Source: Planctomycetia bacterium (GTDB lineage: Bacteria > Planctomycetota > Brocadiia > Brocadiales > Brocadiaceae). From it: a DNA stretch of 64,000 bases. A model generated the notes under the pieces. It saw nothing but the letters and a program-made list of their open reading frames with translations, did not search any database and was not told the DNA's origin. The position numbers were made by a program, and so were the translations under genes. Positions within the stretch are counted from its first letter, which is position 1. Every line of letters starts with the position of its first letter. The stretch covers positions 1,116,001 to 1,180,000 of the forward strand of contig JABTVC010000001.1 of assembly GCA_015075005.1 (NCBI GenBank). Direction: 5' to 3'. Below are positions 55,446 through 62,933 of this stretch, one piece after another.

Positions 55446-56605
55446 TTACTGTGCAATGGCTAAACCTGCATTATTACCCATACCCAAAACATGGTCTGTT
55501 AATACCCGAATAGCCTTCTTCTTACTATCAAGTCCAGGGTGTGAATAACGCAAAGTCATGTCCAGGGTGGAATGCCCTAACAGGTCTTTGGTAATTACTG
55601 CACCCGTTCCCAACTCTGCCTGCAGGCTGCTAAAGGTATGTCTCAGATTGTGAAATGTGAAATTATGCATCCCTAAGCCATTAAACAAATGGCTAAAGTG
55701 TTCGCTATACTTCTTACCAACGGCCTTTGTTATGTCTCTGGTCTCAAAGAGTCTATCCGCAGCATCATTACTCCTGTAACCATGTAGCTCTCCCCTTAGA
55801 TAGTCTGACAGTGGCATAGCTATGAGTTTACCCGTCTTGCTCTGGGTGAATGTTAGCAAGTCTCTGGTAAAGTCAATATCCGTCCACCTTAAGCCTAACA
55901 CCTCGTTTAATCTCATACCTGTGAATAATGACGTTAATACCATCATGCGGTCTTTGTCTTGTGGTAAACTGAGTATTAACCGTATTTCTTCAGGACTTAA
56001 TATCCTGTCTCTGGTGTGTATCACCTTCAAACGCCTAACCTGTGAACATGGGTTTGTATCAACAATATCTTCTTTAATGGCTACGGTAAAGATATGGCTT
56101 AAGAATTTAACGTCATCGTTGATAGTGCTATCTTTGACCCGATCCTTTTCTTTGCGTTCAATTCTAAACCTTTCAATAATGAATGCCGTAATCTTGTCCA
56201 GCCTATAACTACCCAAATACCTTGTAAGATTATTTACGCATACCTTTTTGCGCATAGGGTGTTTTCTTTTACATTCCTATTCAATTCAAGGTATCTTCTG
56301 GAATACTCTGCAAGGGTAGGGATAACCTTTCTCTTTGGCAGATTCAACTTGCCCTGCTCGCGGTCTGAAATAAACATTGCTAACCGTTTCTCCGCATCAC
56401 CTCTGCATCTCACATCTTTGAAGGTAAGCGATTGCCATGTCTTGCTATCGTCAAAGAATTCAAGACACCATACGCCACAATCCTTAAATTCACCATTTGC
56501 CCGCTTAGGTCGATCACTTGGACAATTCTTTCCCGTCCTTCCATTACAAGGGATAGGCTTACACTGTGGGAAATACTTACGATACCTGACAGCCAACTTA
56601 ATCAC
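55446..56605 (-). pseudogene. Tyrosine-recombinase integrase, frameshifted
   Basis: The N-terminal frame (56605-56234) has five cysteines in residues 15-47, an arm-binding-like region, and NVKENTLCAKRYA. The second (56255-55446) continues VNNLTRYLGSYRLDKITAFI, FTGMRLNEVLGLRWTDI, FHNLRHTFSSLQ and LGHSTLDMTLRYSHP, with the catalytic R, HxxR and Y. One missing base near 56236 splits a protein of about 386 residues. It should excise and integrate the element that extends to its right. Confidence 0.85.
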
Positions 56606-56725
56606 CGTCCTTTCAATAAAAAAGGCAACAAACTAACATGTGACAGCATGTCAGCCGTTGCCTTCTGTTGCCCGATTTCTCAGGCATATATCTGTAGGCG
56701 TCTGTCACCGCCTTGTTTTCCGTAC

Positions 56726-56754
56726 GTACTACCGTACCATTAAAACATTGTCAA
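56726..56754 (-). promoter_or_regulatory. Candidate integrase promoter overlapping a palindrome
   Basis: On the minus strand TTGACA (56754-56749), 17 bases, then TAGTAC (56731-56726). The -10 overlaps GTACGTAC (56722-56729), a possible operator. A GGCAAC...GTTGCC hairpin lies between it and the integrase start. Confidence 0.4.
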
Positions 56755-56779
56755 GTGTTTTTATCTGTTCTTTTTTCTT

Positions 56780-56808
56780 TTGACGTGTTCTTGCAAACTT
56801 GATATAGT
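56780..56808 (+). promoter_or_regulatory. Promoter of the coiled-coil gene
   Basis: TTGACG (56780-56785), a 17-base spacer, TATAGT (56803-56808). The start codon at 56815 lies where transcription should begin, suggesting a leaderless mRNA. Confidence 0.5.
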
Positions 56809-56814
56809 GATTCT

Positions 56815-57150
56815 ATGCCTATTACCAAAGAATTAGAAAATATACGGAAATTTGAATCAGTCGGTTTTACCCATGAACAGGCTGAAATCCTTGCTGATGT
56901 TATTGAACTGTCCCATGTCAACGGCCAGCAAAGCCTAAAGGAGTTTCTCAACGACAAGTTCAAAGAGGTTGGAATTGAATTCAAAGACCTCCGTAACGAT
57001 ATTGAAAACAGATTCAAAGAGGTTCGTAGTGAAATCAAAACTTCAGAGCTCCAAATGAAAGCATCCCTTACAGACCTCCTTATGAAGATATTTGCTATCG
57101 TTGTAGGATGTACCAGCATAGCCATTGCAATATCAAAAGTCTGGAAATAG
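56815..57150 (+). CDS. Coiled-coil protein with C-terminal membrane anchor (DUF1640-like)
   Basis: A 111-residue protein. The start resembles DUF1640/CCDC90 proteins (FESVGFTHEQAEILADVIEL), the middle is a coiled coil (KFKEVGIEFKDLRNDIENRF KEVRSEI), and the C-terminus is one hydrophobic helix (LLMKIFAIVVGCTSIAIAIS). Such genes are frequent cargo on mobile elements. It is the only plus-strand gene in the integrated element and has its own promoter. Function unknown. Confidence 0.7.
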   Translation: MPITKELENIRKFESVGFTHEQAEILADVIELSHVNGQQSLKEFLNDKFKEVGIEFKDLRNDIENRFKEVRSEIKTSELQMKASLTDLLMKIFAIVVGCTSIAIAISKVWK

Positions 57151-57236
57151 CCCTCGGCTAATTTGACCAACAAAGCCCGGAAATAACCCACCGGAAAACC
57201 TCGAAGCACATAAGCCATGTAAGAAAATCGTACGGA

Positions 57237-58065
57237 TTACCCATCAAATAAACTCCGTTGCCTTGAAGGTTTAAAATTACAATACAAGATTTCCAAAGTC
57301 TCTGGCTTTTTCTCACCGTTCGACTTATGGCTACCCTTGAATGATTGATACTCGTACCGATGCCAACCCTTGTACAATTCATCGTATAAACCGTTCCGGT
57401 AATGTGTAATCATCACCTTGCCCTTTGCCCCGTGAAGTAACCCTGCAAGCTTGTAGTGATCATCCTGGCTAAAGGAATCCTTGCCGTAATAGTGTTCTGT
57501 GTCAACGTAGGGCGGATCACAATAAAACAGGGTAGTTTCTGAATCATACCGCTTTATACATTCGGCATAGGGTAAATTCTCAACACAAACGTTCCGTAAT
57601 CTCTGCAATGCCGTCCAACCCTTCAATAGCATTCCTAAAGCTTTGGACAGGATTCCTACCAGTTATTGAAGGCACAGCAAACCCGCCCCGCTTCTGATCA
57701 CCTGAAAAGCAAGTCCTATTAAGGTAAAACCACTGTGCAGAAGCTTCCACGGGATCACTGGGAATATTCCCTTGCTTCCAGTGTAATCGTAGCTCTTCCC
57801 ATAAGTTTCGGGAATACGGCATGTATTCAAGTATTTCTATAAGCTTTTGTCTCTTCTCATGGTCTTTGATCACCTTAAAGAAGGTTATTAAGTGACCGTC
57901 TATATCGTTGATTACTTCCACCTGACTTGGTGTCTTACTAAATAGTAAATGTCCAGCCCCACAGAACGCTTCGCAATACAAAGTATGTTCTGGAATATAT
58001 TGAGCTATCCAGCCGGTAAGATAATATTTCCCGCCAAAACGACTAACAGGACTCTTTAATAACAT
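57237..58065 (-). pseudogene. DNA adenine methylase (Dam family), frameshifted
   Basis: The first frame (58065-57580) has SRFGGKYYLTGWIAQYIP, the SAM-binding YCEAFCGAGHLLFSK, and VINDIDGHLITFFKVI. The second (from about 57610 to 57237) has RLRNVCVENLPYAECI, the catalytic TLFYCDPPYVDTEHYY, and MITHYRNGLYDEL. Restoring two bases near 57605 joins them into one protein of about 276 residues. It would methylate adenine N6 and resembles phage enzymes of the D12/MT-A alpha group. It lies next to the integrase. Confidence 0.83.
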
Positions 58066-58263
58066 TCAATTTACCTTTTCGACAATACGCTTATTGATAA
58101 AATCCTGTATATCGGACATGCGAAAACGGTTAAGCTTCCCAATTTTTACGCAGGTTATTTGCCTTCTCATGCAGTAATCGTACAAGGTAGCCTTCTTGAT
58201 CCCCAGAAGACTGCTTACTTCGTCCATATTCAAGAGATTGTTATCGTCTTTTACTATTTTCAT
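58066..58263 (-). CDS. Excisionase-like helix-turn-helix protein
   Basis: A 65-residue HTH_17-type protein: LNMDEVSSLLGIKKATLYDY, then CVKIGKLNRFRMSDIQDFIN. Its stop abuts the start of the Dam gene, so they are co-transcribed. In an integrated element with an integrase two genes away, a role as recombination directionality factor or regulator is likely. Confidence 0.78.
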   Translation of the reverse strand: MKIVKDDNNLLNMDEVSSLLGIKKATLYDYCMRRQITCVKIGKLNRFRMSDIQDFINKRIVEKVN

Positions 58264-58307
58264 TCTGTTTTACCTCTTTCTATATTTTTTTGTATAGTTT
58301 TGTACTT

Positions 58308-58541
58308 TTAGTGCCAACACGTCTGGCATTTGTTTTCCTTTACTTTACTGGCTTCCCACTTCCTCAACCTAAAGCCTATTGCCTGTTTTGTACATCCAAG
58401 AATTAAACCTATCTCACGATATGACATTCCTCTTTTACTAAGTTTCAAAATATCACCAAGCCTTATGTTTTTCCTTCGCCTGTTAATCGTTTTGTTAAGT
58501 ATGCCAAGTGCTGAATTTGCTTCAGTTTTTAACTCGTCCAT
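58308..58541 (-). CDS. Small helix-turn-helix protein
   Basis: A 77-residue basic protein with a clear HTH near residues 35-60 (SKRGMSYREIGLILGCTKQA IGFRLRKW), like sigma-factor region 4 or resolvase C-terminal domains. It ends in CQTCWH. It lies in the regulatory block of the integrated element, 44 bases before the excisionase-like gene. Confidence 0.6.
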   Translation of the reverse strand: MDELKTEANSALGILNKTINRRRKNIRLGDILKLSKRGMSYREIGLILGCTKQAIGFRLRKWEASKVKENKCQTCWH

Positions 58542-58567
58542 TGTGTTTATCTCCTAAAATATATTGG

Positions 58568-58924
58568 TTAATTGCAGTACAATGACTTATATTTTTCAAT
58601 CAGGTCACATCGCCCAAGTCCTTTGAGTGTGTCACAAAGGGACTGGCCACCGTTCCAATAGTGATATTTCTTATTGCTGTTAAAGGGAATGACCAACACG
58701 CCAAAGTCGGTAACATATGGTTTAGTCTGGTTGGGTTCACAATTTTCCCCCTGTATACACATTCTCTCATTCAAGTCATCCACTGGTCCAAACACCGGCG
58801 CCAACTTTCCTTGCTGAATAAATATCAACGCTGCTTTTTCGGGTAACTTTACGATGCTACCAGCAGGAAACGTTTTGATAACCCCCTGCACCTTTACTGT
58901 GAGATTTTTAATGACTTCATACAT
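58568..58924 (-). CDS. Hypothetical protein of the integrated element
   Basis: A 118-residue protein starting at ATG 58924, which overlaps the DUF3987 stop by eight bases and has GGAGGTGG in front; the longer frame from 59038 lacks such a site. The first 60 residues look like a small beta domain (LTVKVQGVIKTFPAGSIVKL), and four cysteines follow in pairs. No family is recognised. Translation is coupled to the DUF3987 gene. Confidence 0.6.
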   Translation of the reverse strand: MYEVIKNLTVKVQGVIKTFPAGSIVKLPEKAALIFIQQGKLAPVFGPVDDLNERMCIQGENCEPNQTKPYVTDFGVLVIPFNSNKKYHYWNGGQSLCDTLKGLGRCDLIEKYKSLYCN

Positions 58925-60599
58925 TGGTTTCCACCTCCTCCATGAATTCAACTTCTTGTATTTCTTGTTCGTTCCAAAAAGCAGATTCGTTATTTTCTTT
59001 GAAATCATCCGTAACTTCAGTAACTTCATTAACCCCACCCTGCTTTATTTCTGGTGGTATAGTTACGGTAGTTACGGTAGCTCTAAACAAATTTTTTATT
59101 TTTTCATCTTCCCATAATAAGCAAGAATAATTTCCAGTGCTTTTTTTCGTTGTTAAGCCAAGTTCTTCGCTTAAGATATTGCTTATTTTTTCTGATGTAA
59201 GATGTGCATGTGTCGGTAGCTCTTTATTGTATCCTTCGACTATTTTCGACAATGGAAGTTTACCGCTAGCAACATCGCCCTGTAGTGTGTGGATTACACG
59301 TGAAAGCCGTGTTTGATATTCTTTCAACTCATCCTTTTTACTATACAAACGCAACACTTTATTTATCTGGCCAAAGAAGTATTTCGTAAGGTTAATTGCA
59401 TCTTGGATAGTCTTTTCGTTTATCGTTGGTGAAATGTTCTTTTTTTTGAAGCTTTCAATGATATGCAACAATCCCGCAAGCTTCAGTGAGTACAGGTATA
59501 ATTTCGGGATAAAGCCACTAACCTTCATTGGAAGAATAGTGGCTAGCTGTCCATACTCGTTATAAAACGTCTCCCATAAATTCAATGCCCCATCGCTTAG
59601 CGTCAATATCTTAGATTTAACAAACCCAGAATCGTTCATTTCTAATGTAATCTCGAAGCACCAATAAAGCAGGTCTTCCCAGTATGTTAACTCTTCATCG
59701 CTGACATTCTCTCGACTAAACCTTAGCGGTCTGCTTTCGGGACATACAAAAATAAACCTTTGGATAAAACCATCATGGAAACTATCGTCGCCAAATACTT
59801 GGATAAGTACCATCGGTTGAATACCACCAATAATTCCCATACCTGTGTTTGGAATGAATCTACTTTTTCCCTTCCTGTCTATTTTCCAGGAATTACAATT
59901 GAACAGGTCAAGGTAATGTTGTTTGTCATTGCCTTGTGCCTTGTATTGATTCAATCCTAAAATAAGTCCCGAAAGCTCATCTTGGGAATTTAAAATCCCT
60001 CTTGGTTGACTCTCAAAAACATCTGCCATAGCCTCAACTGTGCTATCAGATATGTAGAATTGATCCATTTGGGGTACTTCCGGCTGTTCCGTAGTATTGC
60101 TTTTATCCTTTTTAAAAGCATTCAATTTAACCTCGTATTCTTGCATCAATTTCTTGTATTTTAAATAAGCTTGAGATTGCATCTTTTTAACAGGTTTTAC
60201 AAGCAGTTCTTGGGTAGGCGATTTCCCCGCACCTGGTGGCAATACAACTGCCGTCCATAAGAAAGGTGCAATATAAAAATCCTTTTTCGGTGACACTCTG
60301 ACAGTATTTCCAACGCATGCGCTTAATACGGTTAACGCAATGCTTGCAACAGCCTCATGGCTAATGTCTATTGATGTGGAAATTTTGCTGACAAGTTTTT
60401 TGAGTTCATCAGATAAGACATCTAAAGGAAACTCGCAAACTTGAATTATTTCTTCTGGTGAAACCGTAACTTCCGTAACTTCCGTAACTTTTTTTCCCTT
60501 AATCATTAGCTCTATTTCCTCGATTGTATAAACCGTCCCAAATGGTGGAAAATCTTTACCAGAATGCTTACATAAATAGTCATCCAAACCAATTTTCAT
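58917..60599 (-). CDS. DUF3987 primase/helicase-like replication protein
   Basis: A 560-residue P-loop protein of the DUF3987 family found on phages and integrative elements. Walker A is PPGAGKSPTQ (121-130); ILNSQDELSGLILGL resembles Walker B, and TGMGIIGGIQP follows. It probably unwinds or primes element DNA with the DUF3854 protein, with which it overlaps by four bases. Both ends contain V-T-E repeats (KVTEVTEVTV near 38-46; EVTEVTD near 535), reflecting nine-base DNA repeats. Confidence 0.78.
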   Translation of the reverse strand: MKIGLDDYLCKHSGKDFPPFGTVYTIEEIELMIKGKKVTEVTEVTVSPEEIIQVCEFPLDVLSDELKKLVSKISTSIDISHEAVASIALTVLSACVGNTVRVSPKKDFYIAPFLWTAVVLPPGAGKSPTQELLVKPVKKMQSQAYLKYKKLMQEYEVKLNAFKKDKSNTTEQPEVPQMDQFYISDSTVEAMADVFESQPRGILNSQDELSGLILGLNQYKAQGNDKQHYLDLFNCNSWKIDRKGKSRFIPNTGMGIIGGIQPMVLIQVFGDDSFHDGFIQRFIFVCPESRPLRFSRENVSDEELTYWEDLLYWCFEITLEMNDSGFVKSKILTLSDGALNLWETFYNEYGQLATILPMKVSGFIPKLYLYSLKLAGLLHIIESFKKKNISPTINEKTIQDAINLTKYFFGQINKVLRLYSKKDELKEYQTRLSRVIHTLQGDVASGKLPLSKIVEGYNKELPTHAHLTSEKISNILSEELGLTTKKSTGNYSCLLWEDEKIKNLFRATVTTVTIPPEIKQGGVNEVTEVTDDFKENNESAFWNEQEIQEVEFMEEVETNV

Positions 60600-61243
60600 T
60601 TGCCCACATCGCTTTCCTCTGGAAGCAATACAACAAATACTTTTGCACCTCGTCCCTTAAATTTCTCAGCCAACCCATAGACCGCCTGTCTTAGGTTCTT
60701 TGGCTTCCCGTGCTGGTCTGGTAAAAGCCAGTCATTATCGGGAACGATATAAACAGTTCGACCGTCTAATGCAATCAAATCGAAATCCGGTATTAACTCG
60801 TCTTTATCTTTTATCTTCCAATTCCACAAGCCCGAAATGGCAATGCAATAAATATCTTCCTGATATGCCTTTAAGCTTTTCTTTTCGCCCTCTGTTATGT
60901 AAAGTGGTTTTGATAGGTCTTTAAGAACCGGCCTTGCTTTAGTGGGAATGTATAAATGATTCCCTGAATCTTTTTTGGCTAAATACTTCGGTCGTTCATC
61001 ACCAGTCTTGGGATTGATTTTATCCGCTTCGTCATAGAACATTTTGTACCGTGAATAATCAGTTCCAGGATAGGGAATCTCAAGCACTGATTTTGCGTAG
61101 GTTTCATATCCGAATATCTTGTTGATGTCTCTTGGTGGAACGGATTCAATACCCGCTTCTAGAATTGTTTCATTCAATAACCCTGACTTCCTTAAGTCTG
61201 CAAGGTGGGCGGGATTAAACCTTGAATCAAAATCATCATTCAT
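60596..61243 (-). CDS. DUF3854 TOPRIM-like primase-associated protein
   Basis: A 215-residue protein with a TOPRIM-like core: LYITEGEKKSLKAYQEDIYC, then ISGLWNWK, FDLIALDGRTVYIVPDNDW. This is the DUF3854 domain found beside DUF3987 helicases, a possible primase half. The start follows an A+T-rich stretch, and the stop overlaps DUF3987 (ATGA), giving a translationally coupled replication pair. Confidence 0.78.
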   Translation of the reverse strand: MNDDFDSRFNPAHLADLRKSGLLNETILEAGIESVPPRDINKIFGYETYAKSVLEIPYPGTDYSRYKMFYDEADKINPKTGDERPKYLAKKDSGNHLYIPTKARPVLKDLSKPLYITEGEKKSLKAYQEDIYCIAISGLWNWKIKDKDELIPDFDLIALDGRTVYIVPDNDWLLPDQHGKPKNLRQAVYGLAEKFKGRGAKVFVVLLPEESDVGK

Positions 61244-61313
61244 TTATAATATCCTCGTTAAAGTTTTAACTGATGTATGGCCTTGTGACATATTGCCGTA
61301 TGTTGCAAGGCTA

Positions 61314-61484
61314 TTATTTTTTACACTCACATTTACCGTCAACGAAAGAATCGTTTCCAGTTAAGACAGCCTGAATACCTTTTCTCACAAGATTGCTTAT
61401 ATGCTCGCCAGTCTCATAAGACATTTTTTTCAAACTATTGTGCATTTCCTCTGAAAGTAAAATACTGTAAAACTTGCTCGCCAT
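61314..61484 (-). CDS. Small ribbon-helix-helix-like protein
   Basis: A 56-residue frame with AGGGGG seven bases before its ATG at 61484. MASKFYSILLSEEMHNSLKK, then MSYETGEHISNLVRKGIQAV fits an Arc-type ribbon-helix-helix fold, so it may be a repressor or copy-control protein of the element. The last residues contain CECKK. It lies just upstream of the replication genes. Confidence 0.6.
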   Translation of the reverse strand: MASKFYSILLSEEMHNSLKKMSYETGEHISNLVRKGIQAVLTGNDSFVDGKCECKK

Positions 61485-61591
61485 AAATTTAACCCCCTGA
61501 AAATTTCAATAAAAAAGCGATGTAACAGGCTCACACCCACTACACCGCTATATTTAACACATTACATAAGGTATATCAAACCAATCAGGGT

Positions 61592-61617
61592 GACAGATAA
61601 CTTAAACCTTATCTGTC
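61592..61617. promoter_or_regulatory. Perfect 9-bp inverted repeat, possible operator
   Basis: GACAGATAA and TTATCTGTC are separated by eight bases, about 110 bases upstream of the RHH gene. It is the only strong dyad in the 343-base gap 61485-61827 apart from the terminator at 61722. Confidence 0.35.
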
Positions 61618-61721
61618 TACACTGTTGTTTATGTCTGCTTCTACGCTCTCATAATTTTTCGCTCTCCGCTCAATTCATCGCAAAATTAAATAGCTTTATT
61701 GCTCTCGTAAAATCTCCTTAA

Positions 61722-61761
61722 ATAAAAAGCCTCAAAATCAGGTACACGCCCAATTCTGAGG
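61722..61761 (-). terminator. Intrinsic terminator after the 286-residue hypothetical gene
   Basis: On the minus strand CCTCAGAAT pairs with ATTTTGAGG around a GC-rich loop and is followed by CTTTTTATTT. Confidence 0.6.
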
Positions 61762-61827
61762 TTATTAAAACACAAATTTATCAATTGTATAAGAACGATT
61801 AACCGAGTTGTTTAAACGTCATTCAAT

Positions 61828-62688
61828 TCATTTTCTCTTTGTTTTTTTAGGGATACCCTGTAGCAATCGTTCGCCGATGCTAATAGCCCTTTCCTTTTTT
61901 GATTCTTCGATCATTCTATTTAACAGTTCCTTACTCTCGTTTTCGGCCTTTTGCCTTTTTGCATTCGCTATTATTGTTTCTTCTACTTGCTGCCTCACTG
62001 TATTTATTATTTTCTCTGCTTTGTCGTAATATCTAATGACTTGACGTCCGTTATGCCTTGAGTATTTGCCCAATATACGTGAGGCAATAACGCTCCATTT
62101 AACATTTTTTTCCCTTAGGTCATATACACCCCAAATATCTTTTTCGGTATCTTTGTTTCTTGTTGTGTCTTTTTGTATGCCGTAATCCTTTTTAACTCTA
62201 TCTATCACTTCCTTAAATTCCTCTATAATAATGCCTTTCTTTTTTGTTATATCTACAGCAAGTATCACATACCTACCGTCCCTATATTCGGACAGGTAAA
62301 ATTTAGACATAGAATTTAGATTGTCTTTTTCCCAGTTACTTAAGACATGAATTGAATTTGAACGGTGGAAACGTTTGTTATACTTGTTAAAATCTTTTGG
62401 GTTCCGTGAAATCGCCAGGGGAAATTCTAGTCCAAGGTATTTATTCCAGATTTCCCGTTTTATTTCTTTGTTGGGTTCTTTGTCTATTGCATCTAAGTCT
62501 TTTCGTACTTCTGGTATTCTCACTAAGGCATTTAGATAATTAAACATATTTATTGGTTTTTTGACTTCTATTGGTTTTGTTGGTACATCCAGGTAGTCAG
62601 GTGTTGTAAAATCGAAAGGATATGAAGTGCTTTTGGAAGGTTCGCCTTTGGTTGTTCTTTTTTTCTGGCGTGTTTTTGGTTTGTTCAT
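61828..62688 (-). CDS. Hypothetical protein of the integrated element
   Basis: A 286-residue, highly charged soluble protein. The N-terminus is basic and disordered (KPKTRQKKRTTKGEPSKSTS). Around residues 195-235, IWGVYDLREKNVKWSVIASR then ILGKYSRHNGRQVIRYYDKA looks like a helix-turn-helix region, and a long helix closes the protein. No named family is recognised. It is the first gene of the minus-strand series and has its own terminator. Confidence 0.6.
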   Translation of the reverse strand: MNKPKTRQKKRTTKGEPSKSTSYPFDFTTPDYLDVPTKPIEVKKPINMFNYLNALVRIPEVRKDLDAIDKEPNKEIKREIWNKYLGLEFPLAISRNPKDFNKYNKRFHRSNSIHVLSNWEKDNLNSMSKFYLSEYRDGRYVILAVDITKKKGIIIEEFKEVIDRVKKDYGIQKDTTRNKDTEKDIWGVYDLREKNVKWSVIASRILGKYSRHNGRQVIRYYDKAEKIINTVRQQVEETIIANAKRQKAENESKELLNRMIEESKKERAISIGERLLQGIPKKTKRK

Positions 62689-62781
62689 GTTACCCCCTAA
62701 AGTAAAAAGCCCTAGAAGATAGTTAAGGGAAATCCATCTAGCGTGAGTTTATTACAAAAACGGAGTTGAGGCAAAGGTGGC

Positions 62782-62825
62782 AAGTCGTAATCCATTGATT
62801 TGCGGTGGATTGCGACTTTTTTTGT
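62782..62825 (+). terminator. Hairpin with T tract at the IS1634 border
   Basis: AAGTCGTAATCCA pairs with TGGATTGCGACTT (one mismatch) and is followed by TTTTTTTG. It may insulate the transposase from outside transcription, as in many insertion sequences, or mark the element end. Confidence 0.55.
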
Positions 62826-62865
62826 GTAAAAAATCATGTATACACTGAATAATATTAAATATATA

Positions 62866-62894
62866 TTGCATAAATCACTTGTGTGTGCTATAAT
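62866..62894 (+). promoter_or_regulatory. Sigma-70-type promoter of the transposase
   Basis: TTGCAT (62866-62871), 17 bases, perfect TATAAT (62889-62894), 40 bases before the start codon. Confidence 0.7.
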
Positions 62895-62933
62895 TATTCG
62901 CAGTATAAACTGATATGTATACACCAACAACTG

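Larger units (their letters stand above)
55446..62688 (-). mobile_element. Compact integrated genetic element
   Basis: Nearly all genes here run on the minus strand in the order hypothetical, RHH protein, DUF3854, DUF3987, hypothetical, HTH, excisionase-like HTH, Dam methylase, tyrosine integrase. The integrase is outermost, next to speE, as expected at an attachment site; no tRNA is present and I could not define att repeats. The replication pair and Dam gene suggest a phage satellite or small integrative plasmid. No capsid, relaxase or conjugation gene is seen. The other boundary is uncertain: an IS1634-type element follows. Confidence 0.6.
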
